Under the pieces are notes generated by a model. It had not been told where the DNA came from, searched no databases, and saw nothing but the letters and a program-made list of their open reading frames with translations. 64,000 nucleotides of DNA from an uncultured Butyricicoccus sp. (GTDB lineage Bacteria > Bacillota > Clostridia > Oscillospirales > Butyricicoccaceae), in NCBI GenBank assembly GCA_944376065.1, contig CALWBL010000001.1, positions 1 through 64,000 on the forward strand. The letters run 5' to 3'. Both the position numbers and the translations under genes were made by a program. The stretch's first letter is position 1. Every line of letters begins with the position of its first letter. Shown here piece after piece: positions 17,290 through 26,148 of this stretch.

Positions 17290-18906
17290 ATGAGTAAAAA
17301 ATTTTTGCGAAAGCAACGAGAGAAAGAAAATGAGTTTCTTAAATCTTGCCGTTCATCACTTGTAAATTCGTTATCTGGCAACCTTATGGAAAAAGCAATA
17401 GAAGTGCATACTTCCTCACCGCCTTATAAGCTGATTTCAATAGCAAAAAAACGCCTTATTGCCTCTGATGATTATTCACTCTGTGATGATACGGTTTATA
17501 ATGTGTACGGCAACTCGGTAAATGCAATTGCTGTACGGGCTGGAATAATATGTGTTCACATTAGAAGCAAGCCTCATCGGTATAAGATTCTCGTTGTGTT
17601 TTACAACAGAAAGCACTATATATTCGCCATACCGATAAATATGGTGGATAAATCGTTTAAGCTCCCTGGGTTAGATTTTTCAAACGAAGAAATGGAACTT
17701 CTCCTAGCCATGGCGAACGATATTAGTCACCCTAACGAGAATGTTGAGGTTCACACTAAGGTAAAGCACCCCGCTAAGCAGCACATAACTTATCAGACGA
17801 GCCGATTCAGTCACGCTCGTGATAATAAAGCTTTTTTAGAAATGCTTATCGATGAACCGAATATACTTGAATGTTTACTACCTGCTCTAGATGTACAGTT
17901 GAGGTCTTTCAAACGCTTTAAATATGCACCATGTGGTGTATATAATTTTACATCAGGCTCCAGTGATATTCAAGATATTGACCAGCTCAAGAGCATTTTA
18001 ACTGCCGCCAACTTTGCTTACTCTGACAATTATGCAAATGCTAAACCGGCTGAGTTTAAAATAAAAGACGAAAGCGATTTGAACGTATTTAACAGATATT
18101 CAGACAGAATAATTCTGGCTCAGGTTGGCAACTCATCAGTAATAACCGATAAGCTCCTTGAGATTGTTGGTGAAAGAGAAATTCAACGCAAATTTTGCAG
18201 TAATTTACCGGATCGACTTGAAACCGTACCAATTCTACTCAGCAAAAGGTTACTGCCAAGCGATTATGTTTATAACATCGAAATATCGGGAGTTAACAAT
18301 CCGCTTGAATATCATGAATTGGATTTAATCAGAGCTACTTGCAAGTCCGTTCTTAACAGAGAAATCGCTCAAAAAGTGTATGATAACTGGAGATATATTA
18401 TGAGTTATGAGTACTCATACAACATCTCTACTTTTACCGCTTGGACTGATACTATAAAACGAACGGTTCTCCATTCTATAGCCGGTCAAGATCATGAGCT
18501 TTTGGAGCTTGCCGATGATATTATCGGCAACATTAAAACCCAAAGAAGAGATGAAGAAGAAAAGCGAACTGAGCTGATACAAAAGGCAATCGATAAGATA
18601 AAAGACTATGAGAGTTTTAAAGATAAAATCATAGACCGCCCTAAAACCAAAGCAATTGCCAATGACAAGCTCAGCGATGAAGCTTATGCATTTTGGTTTA
18701 CACCTCAAAAGGGTGCAGACCAAGGGCAAAAGTTTTTAGCATTTAATAAAATATCTCTCTTACGTTTGTTAAGGTCAATAGGTATTGATGAAGCTTTATA
18801 CGAGATGTTTCTGGAAAAGGCTGAAACAGCAGGTCTTTTACAGGATAAAAACAGGTCTATATCCCTATCGGGTGAGACATTCAATGCTATAACTTTTTGC
18901 ACCTAA
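17290..18906 (+). CDS. 538-residue protein of unknown function, first gene of the helicase operon
   Basis: I do not recognise the family. The N-terminus is basic (SKKFLRKQREKENEFLK). A central region has mixed alpha/beta character (IAVRAGIICVHIRS...ILVVFYNRKHYIFAIPI). A helical charged linker (RRDEEEKRTELIQKAIDKIK, about 415-435) follows, and the last 80 residues look like a winged-helix module (FLAFNKISLLRLLRSIGIDE...AGLLQDKNRSISLSG). CTGGAGGACATAAAA precedes the ATG. It is 57 bp upstream of a RecQ-like helicase and probably co-transcribed with it; a DNA-processing or replication role with the helicase is inference. Confidence 0.6.
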   Translation: MSKKFLRKQREKENEFLKSCRSSLVNSLSGNLMEKAIEVHTSSPPYKLISIAKKRLIASDDYSLCDDTVYNVYGNSVNAIAVRAGIICVHIRSKPHRYKILVVFYNRKHYIFAIPINMVDKSFKLPGLDFSNEEMELLLAMANDISHPNENVEVHTKVKHPAKQHITYQTSRFSHARDNKAFLEMLIDEPNILECLLPALDVQLRSFKRFKYAPCGVYNFTSGSSDIQDIDQLKSILTAANFAYSDNYANAKPAEFKIKDESDLNVFNRYSDRIILAQVGNSSVITDKLLEIVGEREIQRKFCSNLPDRLETVPILLSKRLLPSDYVYNIEISGVNNPLEYHELDLIRATCKSVLNREIAQKVYDNWRYIMSYEYSYNISTFTAWTDTIKRTVLHSIAGQDHELLELADDIIGNIKTQRRDEEEKRTELIQKAIDKIKDYESFKDKIIDRPKTKAIANDKLSDEAYAFWFTPQKGADQGQKFLAFNKISLLRLLRSIGIDEALYEMFLEKAETAGLLQDKNRSISLSGETFNAITFCT

Positions 18907-18963
18907 AAACGGCTTAATTTTGAAGTTTTTAAGTTTTAACGTTTTTTAGGAGTTGATGAATGT

Positions 18964-20217
18964 ATGAATATTAATAGTATAGCCTCCGAAAAGGTTTTGG
19001 CTAAACTTAGTGTTTCAAAACTTCGCCCACAACAAGAGCAGGTTCTCCCTGATGTACTGTCAGGCAAAGACGTTACCGTTGTGATGCCTACGGGCGGAGG
19101 CAAATCCTTGCTTTACCAAGCACCCGCTATAATGGATAATGACAGCGGTCTAACCGTTGTCATATCCCCCTTAAAGTCGCTGCAAAAAGACCAGATAAAC
19201 CACCTCAAACAAAAGGGGGTTAAAGCTGAGCTTCTAAACAGCACACTTAGCTCAAGCGAGCACAGCAAGGTTTTGCACGATATGTGTGAAAGCGGTGGCT
19301 TGCTTTATCTAGCACCTGAGCAGCTGCTGCGTGATGATGTAGCTAACGCTTTAAGAGCTTCAAAGCTCAAGCGTATGGTCATAGATGAAGCACATATTCT
19401 TGCGGAAGTTAAAAACGATTTCAGACCAGCTTACGGCGAAATTGGCAAGTTTATTTCCAGCTTGCAAGACCGCCCACAAGTTATTGCTCTAACCGCAACA
19501 GCTACTAAAGAAAATATAAGTGAGATAAAAAATTCGCTTAATATTGAGGAGTGTAATGACTTCCGTTTTCCTGTGCGACGTGAAAATCTAGAGCTTTACA
19601 TAAAGCGTATAGACAGTAACAAAAAGGGCAAGAAATCAAAAAAGCGTTTGAAAACCGTTCGATTTGATATGGTTGAAAATGCCGTTTCAGAGCTTAAAGA
19701 CGGTTCTGCAATAGTATTTTGCACAACAGTTAAAATGACCAAGCAGCTTTATAAGTTTTTAGATGCTCATGGCTATAAGGTCGGCAAATACCACGGCAAG
19801 ATGAAAAATGACAAACGTGAAAAGGCTCAACAGGATTTTATATCCGGCAAGACAAAGATTATGGTCGCAACCAATGCCTTTGGCTTAGGCATAGACAAGC
19901 CCGATATAAGGCTTGTAGTACACGCAAGTTTACCTCTTTCTATGGACGGATATATTCAGGAAATTGGACGTGCTGGACGTGACGGTGAAAAATCAAAATG
20001 CGTTCTTATATACGCAGATAGTGACTTTTTTCAGAATGAACGCATACTCAAAAGCGGAGATGAGCAGTCTGTAAAGCGAAAACTTAAAGGTCTGGCAAAT
20101 CTTAAAAAGTTTGTGAATACTCAAAAATGCCTCTGGCGTTTTATCGAAAAATACTTTGGTGAGTCTAAAAAGGATAGCTGCAAGAAATGCTGCAACTGTC
20201 GTTTGAAGAAATTATAA
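18964..20217 (+). CDS. RecQ-type ATP-dependent DNA helicase, short form
   Basis: A 417-residue superfamily 2 helicase. Seen: Q-motif-like LRPQQEQVLPDVLSG, Walker A VVMPTGGGKSLLYQ (about 40), DEAH box MVIDEAHIL (about 140), ALTATATKE (motif III), FCTTVKMT, VATNAFGLGIDKPDIR (motif V), QEIGRAGRDG (motif VI). The end (KCLWRFIEKYFGE...CKKCCNC) matches the RecQ zinc-binding motif. The RQC winged helix and HRDC domain of housekeeping RecQ are absent, which fits a mobile-element helicase. AGGAG lies upstream; ATG 18964 is the only workable start because the ATG 7 nt earlier meets a stop at once. Confidence 0.92.
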   Translation: MNINSIASEKVLAKLSVSKLRPQQEQVLPDVLSGKDVTVVMPTGGGKSLLYQAPAIMDNDSGLTVVISPLKSLQKDQINHLKQKGVKAELLNSTLSSSEHSKVLHDMCESGGLLYLAPEQLLRDDVANALRASKLKRMVIDEAHILAEVKNDFRPAYGEIGKFISSLQDRPQVIALTATATKENISEIKNSLNIEECNDFRFPVRRENLELYIKRIDSNKKGKKSKKRLKTVRFDMVENAVSELKDGSAIVFCTTVKMTKQLYKFLDAHGYKVGKYHGKMKNDKREKAQQDFISGKTKIMVATNAFGLGIDKPDIRLVVHASLPLSMDGYIQEIGRAGRDGEKSKCVLIYADSDFFQNERILKSGDEQSVKRKLKGLANLKKFVNTQKCLWRFIEKYFGESKKDSCKKCCNCRLKKL

Positions 20218-20246
20218 ATTTACACATTTTTAAGGAGGAAACTATT

Positions 20247-20504
20247 ATGTTAAACAACACTTTTAAGGAACTACCTGATATGCTCAGTGCAAAGGACCTA
20301 TTAGAGGTTTTGCCTATGTCCCGCAGCGGTATTTACAAGATGCTAAATACCCCAGGGTTTCCAGTCATTAAAATTGGAAAACGAAAGTTGATACCTAAAC
20401 ACGAGTTTTTGGTTTGGCTGTCAGAGAATATCGACCCTAGTTACCGAGCTTTTTGCCTATCAGCACAGGCTGAGAACGGCACTCAGAGCAATCTGAAAAG
20501 CTAA
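20247..20504 (+). CDS. Excisionase-like helix-turn-helix protein
   Basis: The gene starts at the ATG behind AAGGAGGAAACTATT and encodes MLNNTFKELPDMLSAKDLLE and onwards, 85 residues. The region LSAKDLLEVLPMSRSGIYKMLN followed by FPVIKIGKRKLIPKHEFLVWL is a MerR/excisionase-type winged HTH (HTH_17), as used by recombination directionality factors. It is 29 bp after the helicase gene and convergent with the integrase, which fits an Xis role in excision of the element. It could also be a plain regulator. A longer reading frame from 20187 overlaps the helicase and lacks a ribosome site. Confidence 0.8.
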   Translation: MLNNTFKELPDMLSAKDLLEVLPMSRSGIYKMLNTPGFPVIKIGKRKLIPKHEFLVWLSENIDPSYRAFCLSAQAENGTQSNLKS

Positions 20505-20527
20505 ACTTTAGCACCTTACTTAACCGA

Positions 20528-20553
20528 AAAGACCGCCATGCACGGCGGTCTTT
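20528..20553 (+). terminator. Bidirectional terminator between the helicase operon and the integrase
   Basis: AAAGACCGCC (20528-20537) pairs perfectly with GGCGGTCTTT (20544-20553) around a 6-nt loop, with TCATTTTG after it and A/T-rich DNA on the other side. It separates two convergent transcripts. Confidence 0.85.
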
Positions 20554-20576
20554 CATTTTGTATTCTATTTTTCAAT

Positions 20577-21962
20577 CTAAATATTTATTTTTTTAATCTC
20601 TTCTGCAATTTCTGTACACTCTTCCAGTGTTTTATTAAATGCTCTAGTGCCAAATGACTGTTTGAATATATCATAAATAAGCTTACCCAGCTCATCAGCT
20701 GTTATATTCACATTTATTTGACTGTTTATATCTTTAATCTCAATAGCATAGTCCGAGCAGCCCATAGGATTCCAAGCGTTTATTTGCTCTTCCACAGACT
20801 TTTTTAAATCCTCAAGAGATACTCCGCTTGCTTTTATCATAGCTTCATCTATAATATTTGCTACGCCTTCAACTGCTTGAGCGTGTGTACTGTCTAATAG
20901 ATGCGTATATATCTTCTGTGTAGTAGCGGGAGTTGAATGTCCCATAGCCTTGCCTATGTTATAAGATGTTATACCAGCCATATTGGAAAGTGAAGCAAAT
21001 GTGTGTCTAAGTTCATGTAAAACAATTTTAGGCAGCTCATTCTCTTCGATAAATTTTGCAAATAACTCTGATAGATAATTAGCCCTATATGGCTTACCGT
21101 TTTCCATTACCACAACATAATCACTGTCATAGTATTGATTTAAGATTTTAGCTTTTGTTTGCTCTTGTGCTTGCTTTTCATTTAAAAGCAAGGTATATAA
21201 CGCCTGTGGCAAATGCAAAGTTCTAACCGATGATTCGGTTTTTGTGTCTTTTACAACTTCTTTATTGCCCGCCTGTGTTCTGGTTTCATGTATGCTGATT
21301 GTGCGGTTATCAAAGTCTATATCTTTCCATTTTAAACCGCAAAGCTCTCCACGCCTTAAACCCAAATACAGACAGATATTTATAGGAAGCTCCAAACTTG
21401 AACCCTTAGCCGCTGAAAGCAGTTTAGCTGCTTGTTCTGGTGTATAATATTCGGCTTCTCTGCGTTTCTTTTTTGGCGGTGAAACAAACTTTGCCGGATT
21501 TTTATTTATACGTTCAAACCTTTCAGCTGCATTTAAAATATTGGTTATCAGGTTATGATGTTTTATAACCGTTGCTGCTGACAACCCCTCCTCATTCAAA
21601 AGCCATGTATAATATTCCTGTATATTATTTTGCGAAAGCTGTTGCAGCTTGTATTTGCCAAGCCTTGGCTCTAAATAGTTTTTAATAATGCTCTTATATC
21701 CATAAGCAGTGGTTTCGGCTATCTGCTGAGATATAATATTATTAAACCAGTATTCTATCCACTCGGCAAATGTTTCTTTACTAGGAAGCACACTGTTTCC
21801 TGCATCTACTTGAGACTTGTGTTTATTAAGTGCACGAACCGCCTCAGATTTAGTATTATAAGTTTCCTGTTTGCGAATACGTTTTCCGTTTACGTCCTTT
21901 CCGTAATCAAGTCTAAGGGCATATTTACCGTTTGGCTTTTTAGTGATTGTACCATATGCCAT
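20577..21962 (-). CDS. Tyrosine recombinase (integrase) of the ssrA-linked element
   Basis: A 461-residue tyrosine recombinase. Residues 1-60 form an AP2/Arm-type DNA-binding region (GTITKKPNGKYALRLDYGKDVNGK). The core-binding domain follows (about 60-165), then the catalytic domain with R in CLYLGLRRGELCGLKW (about 205), HELRHTFAS (H-x-x-R, about 315), the H in MGHSTPATTQKIY (about 340), and the active-site tyrosine in KIYTHLL. About 90 extra residues follow the catalytic domain. It starts behind GAGGTGAAGATAT, 24 bp downstream of a near-consensus promoter, and its start lies 149 bp from the 3' end of ssrA, a very common attachment site for such enzymes. Confidence 0.95.
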   Translation of the reverse strand: MAYGTITKKPNGKYALRLDYGKDVNGKRIRKQETYNTKSEAVRALNKHKSQVDAGNSVLPSKETFAEWIEYWFNNIISQQIAETTAYGYKSIIKNYLEPRLGKYKLQQLSQNNIQEYYTWLLNEEGLSAATVIKHHNLITNILNAAERFERINKNPAKFVSPPKKKRREAEYYTPEQAAKLLSAAKGSSLELPINICLYLGLRRGELCGLKWKDIDFDNRTISIHETRTQAGNKEVVKDTKTESSVRTLHLPQALYTLLLNEKQAQEQTKAKILNQYYDSDYVVVMENGKPYRANYLSELFAKFIEENELPKIVLHELRHTFASLSNMAGITSYNIGKAMGHSTPATTQKIYTHLLDSTHAQAVEGVANIIDEAMIKASGVSLEDLKKSVEEQINAWNPMGCSDYAIEIKDINSQINVNITADELGKLIYDIFKQSFGTRAFNKTLEECTEIAEEIKKINI

Positions 21963-21985
21963 ATATCTTCACCTCGTTTAGGGTT

Positions 21986-22014
21986 AGTATACATGGTCAC
22001 TTTTCATCTGTCAA
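21986..22014 (-). promoter_or_regulatory. Near-consensus promoter of the integrase flanked by direct repeats
   Basis: On the minus strand TTGACA (22009-22014), a 17-bp spacer and TATACT (21986-21991) give almost a perfect sigma-A promoter. A repeated AAAAGTG, each copy followed by a C two bases on, flanks the -35 box with starts 21 bp apart (two helical turns), a layout expected for an operator. Confidence 0.7.
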
Positions 22015-22072
22015 TGTCCACTTTTTGACCACCTATTTTTCTAAAAAGTTGCAAAAATAATATGAAAATAAT

Positions 22073-22100
22073 AAAACCGACAGCCTAAGCCATCGGTTTT
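22073..22100 (-). terminator. Terminator of ssrA
   Basis: AAAACCGA and TCGGTTTT form an 8-bp stem around a GC-rich 12-nt loop, followed on the minus strand by TTTTATTATTTTC. It starts 11 nt after the tmRNA CCA end. Confidence 0.75.
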
Positions 22101-22110
22101 ATTTTGAAAT

Positions 22111-22464
22111 TGGTGGAGACGAGGGGAGTTGAACCCCTGTCCGAAAGCATATTCACAGGAACCTCTACGGGCGTAGTTTATCTTTTTTCATTCCCTCCAC
22201 AGTTCGCCGACAAACAGGCTAACTGCTTTAGTAGAGTCATAATACATCATAAGCGCAACTCTTTGCATATGACGTTCACCACAAAATCGACGCCCTAATC
22301 CTAAGCCGTGGTACTCTTAGGCAGGACGGGCCAGCCTAATTAGGCAGCCTGTAAAGAATAATTGTTGTTGTTTAATTTATAAACATTTGAGGCTTTTAAG
22401 GAAGCGTCCTCACTTCCGCCCGCTATTCCTGCTTCAACACCCCCGTCGAAGCCAGTACGTCCCC
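22111..22464 (-). ncRNA. ssrA: Transfer-messenger RNA (tmRNA)
   Basis: tmRNA rescues stalled ribosomes and tags the unfinished protein for proteolysis. Seen on the minus strand: the 5' end GGGGACGTACTGGCTTCGAC with GGGGGTGTTGAAGCAGG, and the 3' tRNA-like end GGGGTTCAACTCCCCTCGTCTCCACCA with an encoded CCA. The size is 354 nt. The tag frame ends AAC-AAC-AAC-AAT-TAT-TCT-TTA-CAG-GCT-GCC-TAA (22340-22372), giving a tag ending NNNNYSLQAA; the resume codon is not certain (AAA, TTA or AAC near nucleotides 87-95). It begins only 9 bp after smpB, so both may share a transcript. The 3' end is the probable attachment site of the neighbouring element. Confidence 0.97.
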
Positions 22465-22473
22465 ATAATTTAT

Positions 22474-22944
22474 TTAATCACGCTGACGGTTTTTCATAGC
22501 TCTGTCAATTTCACGTTTTGCATCACGTTTTGCAATGCTATCACGTTTATCATGCAATTTTTTACCTTTACAAAGCCCGATTTCGACCTTAACGTGACTA
22601 TTTCTAAAGTAAACACTTAAAGGAACCACTGAATAGCCATCTTGTTTTGTTTTACCAAACAATCTCAAGATTTCCTTTTTGTGAAGCAACAGTTTACGAA
22701 CACGCAAGGGGTCTTTATTAAATATATTGCCCTTTTCATAAGGGCTTATATGCATACCACGCACAAAAATCTCACCATTTTTAAAAGTGCAATAGGAATC
22801 TTTTAGATTCACTTGACCTTGACGAATAGATTTAACTTCTGTGCCTGCGAGCTCTATACCTGCCTCAATTTTTTCTTCTATGAAGTAGTCATGCCATGCT
22901 TTTTTATTGGCAGTGACCTGTTTTGTGCCTGCTTTATTTGCCAT
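22474..22944 (-). CDS. smpB: SsrA-binding protein SmpB
   Basis: SmpB binds tmRNA, helps its alanylation and brings it to stalled ribosomes. The 156-residue sequence has the family pattern: [30 protein letters not shown] at the start, [39 protein letters not shown], and a basic C-terminal tail ([20 protein letters not shown]) that reads the empty mRNA channel. Length is normal. AAAGGAGTTTGTC precedes the ATG. Its RNA partner ssrA lies directly downstream. Confidence 0.98.
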   Translation of the reverse strand: MANKAGTKQVTANKKAWHDYFIEEKIEAGIELAGTEVKSIRQGQVNLKDSYCTFKNGEIFVRGMHISPYEKGNIFNKDPLRVRKLLLHKKEILRLFGKTKQDGYSVVPLSVYFRNSHVKVEIGLCKGKKLHDKRDSIAKRDAKREIDRAMKNRQRD

Positions 22945-23077
22945 GACAAACTCCTTTCATAAAATAGACAATAATGCTTTATATATGATATCACGTTTTA
23001 AGCTATAAGTAAAGTGTTTTATAATGTTTTATTTGGGAAATTATATAAAAAACTGATAAATTCCCCAAACAGCATAG

Positions 23078-23881
23078 TTATTCAACTGCCATACCAAATT
23101 CATATATGTCTTTATACAAAATATATGATACCATATCTTGTCCATCAAATAGATTCATATGCAATATTCTTGGTATTTCATCGCTTATTTTATTAAAATC
23201 ATAAATTTCTGAATCTAAAAATATATTATCATTCATCTGCAAATAAATTTTTGCTTTACTTTCATAAAGTAACTTATAATCATCAGACAAATCAAGTCCT
23301 AAATAATCTGACCATTTTTTACTTGCAGTATTAAAACCAACACTTTCTGACCATTTTGTAATATTTTCGCTTTGTACACTATACATAAGAATTTTCCCTG
23401 TTTCATCGTCCATTTTTAAACTTACTGAAAAATCATTGGATATAGCCTCTATATCCCACAAAATCAAATTACAAGATGGGTCTTCATTATCCACAGCAAA
23501 TTCTATTCCGCCTATAAATAATTGCATCTCATCTGTACTCATATAAGCCTGGCTATTTTCGGGTAATAATCCAATGTTATATAAAATATCTATTTGCGCT
23601 TTTACATTTTCAATAGCAGTATTTAATGTTAACTTTAAGCCGCTATCCAAACCTAGTATTTGAACATCTCCTTTATATATTTTACTATTTATAAGTGATA
23701 TTCTTTTTGCAAGCGAAACTTGGTTATTATCCAGTCTTATTGGCTCAATTTCAGTCATGTTTACAGTGTTAATATACCTTAAATCTCTGGCTTTTATTGA
23801 TATAGTTGGTAATGCAACACAAACACTTACAACTAAAATTAAGATAATAAAAACTATAATTCTGCGAAATTTAGCAGTCAT
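23078..23881 (-). CDS. Membrane-anchored protein downstream of a sensor kinase
   Basis: A 267-residue protein with a short basic N-terminus and one hydrophobic segment (IIVFIILILVVSVCVALPTI, about 8-27). The remainder looks extracellular, with mixed alpha/beta character and no Cys-rich or catalytic motif. I do not recognise a family. It begins one base from the end of the histidine kinase gene, so it is translationally coupled to it. By analogy with membrane-anchored accessory proteins of two-component systems (for example YycH/YycI types) it may modulate the kinase; this is an inference from position only. Confidence 0.6.
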   Translation of the reverse strand: MTAKFRRIIVFIILILVVSVCVALPTISIKARDLRYINTVNMTEIEPIRLDNNQVSLAKRISLINSKIYKGDVQILGLDSGLKLTLNTAIENVKAQIDILYNIGLLPENSQAYMSTDEMQLFIGGIEFAVDNEDPSCNLILWDIEAISNDFSVSLKMDDETGKILMYSVQSENITKWSESVGFNTASKKWSDYLGLDLSDDYKLLYESKAKIYLQMNDNIFLDSEIYDFNKISDEIPRILHMNLFDGQDMVSYILYKDIYEFGMAVE

Positions 23882-25293
23882 TACATATCCTCCTTCCGCA
23901 AAACTATGCTAACTGTTGTGCCCTCTCCCTTTTTGCTTAAAAATGTCATTGTACCGTTATGTAGTTGTACAATTTGCTTACAAAGCTTGAGTCCAAGACC
24001 TGCACCGCCGCTTGCTCTCGCTCTGGCTTTGTCCACACGATAAAAGGCATCTGTAAGACGCGGTATCTCATCTTCTGGTATACCATAGCCTGTGTCTTTA
24101 ACTTCTATTTTCAATGTATCAACTTCTTTTTTAGTAGTCAGTGTTATTTCTCCTCCGTCTGGCATAGCTTTTCTAGCATTATCAAGCAAATTACTTAAAA
24201 GTGTTTTAAATAAATCTTGCTCTACAAACCAGATGCTGTCATCACAGCAAACTTCTATTTTTATATTTGATTCTGTCATACGTTTTTCAAGCAAACCGCA
24301 AACTTGCTCAATTAAATTTAATATTTTACATTTTTGCTTGTTAATATTGGTTTTCTGCAAAACTATTATATCAAGCAGCTTGTTTGATAGGCTTTCCAAA
24401 CGCTTACCCTCAGTGAAAATATACTTTGCTGCTTGCTGACGCATATCTGGCGGTAATTCTTGAGAACGCATTAAATCTGCATAACCAATAATAGACGTCA
24501 TAGGTGTTCGCATTTCGTGGGCAAATGATGCCATAAACTGCTCTTGACGTTCCATAGCTTGTTCAAGTTTATTTATATTTTCTGAAACTTGGTCTGCCAT
24601 TCTATTAAAATCGTTTGCAAGCTGTCCTATTTCATCATCACTTTTAATATAAACTCTTTTAGATAAATCTCCTCCAGCTATTGCACAAGCGGTTTCTGCA
24701 AGTCTTGTAAGTGAGCTTGTAATCCAAAATGATACTTTTCTTGCAACCAGAATACTTATTACAATAAGTACCAATGTTATTCCAATAAAGCTGCTTATCA
24801 TATAATCCCTTGACTTATACACACTTTCTATTGGGTAAATACTCTCAAGATAGTAAATATCTTCGCCATTGCTTATTGCTGACGCTATTTGTATTTCATG
24901 ATTATCATGACTATTTATCTGAATACGCCACGCCATTTTATCATCAGATACATTTTGGGTCATGCCTGGCTGAAACGATTGGTCATTATACTGGTTTTGA
25001 TAGACAACATGACCATTTTCATCGGTGAGTCGAAAACGTTGACCTACTTGATGCTCTAAAACTCTGAGTGTACCTGATAATCTGTTGTCGTTCCACTCTG
25101 AATTGCCTGCAGTTGATACTAGAGTATACATTGCCATACGCTGTGCATTTTGTGCAGCCTCTATTCTCTGACTTTTTGCACTTATAAATGATCTACTTAT
25201 AAGCCATGTACCACAAATACTGACAGAAATAGTGAGCATTAAAACAATTATAAGCTGTATTTTATCTCTAAAGCGCACATTATGAGTTTTCAA
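23881..25293 (-). CDS. Two-component sensor histidine kinase
   Basis: A 470-residue membrane kinase: TM1 at about 13-33, an extracellular sensor region, TM2 at about 165-185, HAMP (about 186-240, SLTRLAETACAIAGGDLSKR), phosphoacceptor helix SFAHEMRTPMTSIIGY (His about 257), N-box LLDNARKAM, G1 VKDTGYGIP, and G2 GGAGLGLKLCKQIV. It should phosphorylate the response regulator encoded just upstream, whose 3' end it overlaps by 14 bp. The ligand is unknown. Confidence 0.95.
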   Translation of the reverse strand: MKTHNVRFRDKIQLIIVLMLTISVSICGTWLISRSFISAKSQRIEAAQNAQRMAMYTLVSTAGNSEWNDNRLSGTLRVLEHQVGQRFRLTDENGHVVYQNQYNDQSFQPGMTQNVSDDKMAWRIQINSHDNHEIQIASAISNGEDIYYLESIYPIESVYKSRDYMISSFIGITLVLIVISILVARKVSFWITSSLTRLAETACAIAGGDLSKRVYIKSDDEIGQLANDFNRMADQVSENINKLEQAMERQEQFMASFAHEMRTPMTSIIGYADLMRSQELPPDMRQQAAKYIFTEGKRLESLSNKLLDIIVLQKTNINKQKCKILNLIEQVCGLLEKRMTESNIKIEVCCDDSIWFVEQDLFKTLLSNLLDNARKAMPDGGEITLTTKKEVDTLKIEVKDTGYGIPEDEIPRLTDAFYRVDKARARASGGAGLGLKLCKQIVQLHNGTMTFLSKKGEGTTVSIVLRKEDM

Positions 25294-25936
25294 ATCTATA
25301 ACCCACCTTATATACTGCTTTTATATTATTTTCCCAACCAACTTTTTTTCTTAGTCTCTGAACATGTAAGTCTACTGTCCTGCTGTCACCCATATAATCA
25401 CTTTCCCACACTCTTTCATATATGGTTTCACGATAAAGTGCTATATCTGGGTTTCTAACAAAAAGCAACATAAGTTCAAATTCTTTCTTTGTAAGCAATA
25501 TCTCCTTACCATCACGCGTTACAGTCCTTGATGATTTATCAATTGTTAGTCCCCCAACCTGCACTATTTTATCTAGCTTACGTGTGCGTCTTAAAACAGT
25601 TTCCACTCTTGCAAGCAATTCTATAACCTCAAATGGCTTTATTAAGTAATCCTCTGCACCCAATCTTAAACCCTTTACTCTGTCATTTACCGAAGTTCTA
25701 GCTGTTACAATAATTACAGGTATTTCTTTGGGTCTTATATAATCCATAAGCTCAAAGCCATCAACCCCTGGCAGCATTATATCAAGCAAAATTAAATCAA
25801 ATTGCTTTTTATCTATTATATCTGCTGCTTGAAGTCCATCATGCACACAAGTACACTCATATCCCGCAGATACAAGGCTCATATTTATTAAATCTGAAAT
25901 CGGCTTTTCATCTTCAACAATTAAAACACGCAGCAT
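25280..25936 (-). CDS. OmpR/PhoB-family response regulator
   Basis: A 218-residue regulator. The receiver domain (1-115) has the acidic pair in VEDEKPISD, phosphoacceptor Asp in FDLILLDIMLPGVDG (about 51), Thr in VIIVTART and Lys in DYLIKPFE. The winged-helix DNA-binding domain (about 125-218) includes LTKKEFELMLLF, SRTVDLHVQRLRKKV and YKVGYRFE. ATG 25936 is chosen because AAGGAG lies 7 nt upstream; ATG 25942 is too close to that site. It overlaps the kinase gene. Confidence 0.96.
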   Translation of the reverse strand: MLRVLIVEDEKPISDLINMSLVSAGYECTCVHDGLQAADIIDKKQFDLILLDIMLPGVDGFELMDYIRPKEIPVIIVTARTSVNDRVKGLRLGAEDYLIKPFEVIELLARVETVLRRTRKLDKIVQVGGLTIDKSSRTVTRDGKEILLTKKEFELMLLFVRNPDIALYRETIYERVWESDYMGDSRTVDLHVQRLRKKVGWENNIKAVYKVGYRFENS

Positions 25937-26148
25937 ATCCATTCTCCTTTAAACCCAAAACAATTTGTTTATCTTCTGGAATAATTTATATTATTATTGT
26001 ATCATAATTGCATATATCTTTTGTTAAAAAATTTTTTTAAAATTTATGGGCAATTTTTCCCAATCAAATCAAAAAATATGTTATACTATTAAAAACACTA
26101 TGTAAATTAAACAAGTGTGAAATTCCTATAAAACTGAGGAGGCTCATC

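Noticed and set aside
22015-22033. TGTCCACTTTTTGACCA near the integrase as a third IS3-like terminal repeat
   Set aside because: Only the first ten bases match the repeats at 53 and 7966; the sequence is better explained as the promoter/operator region of the integrase.
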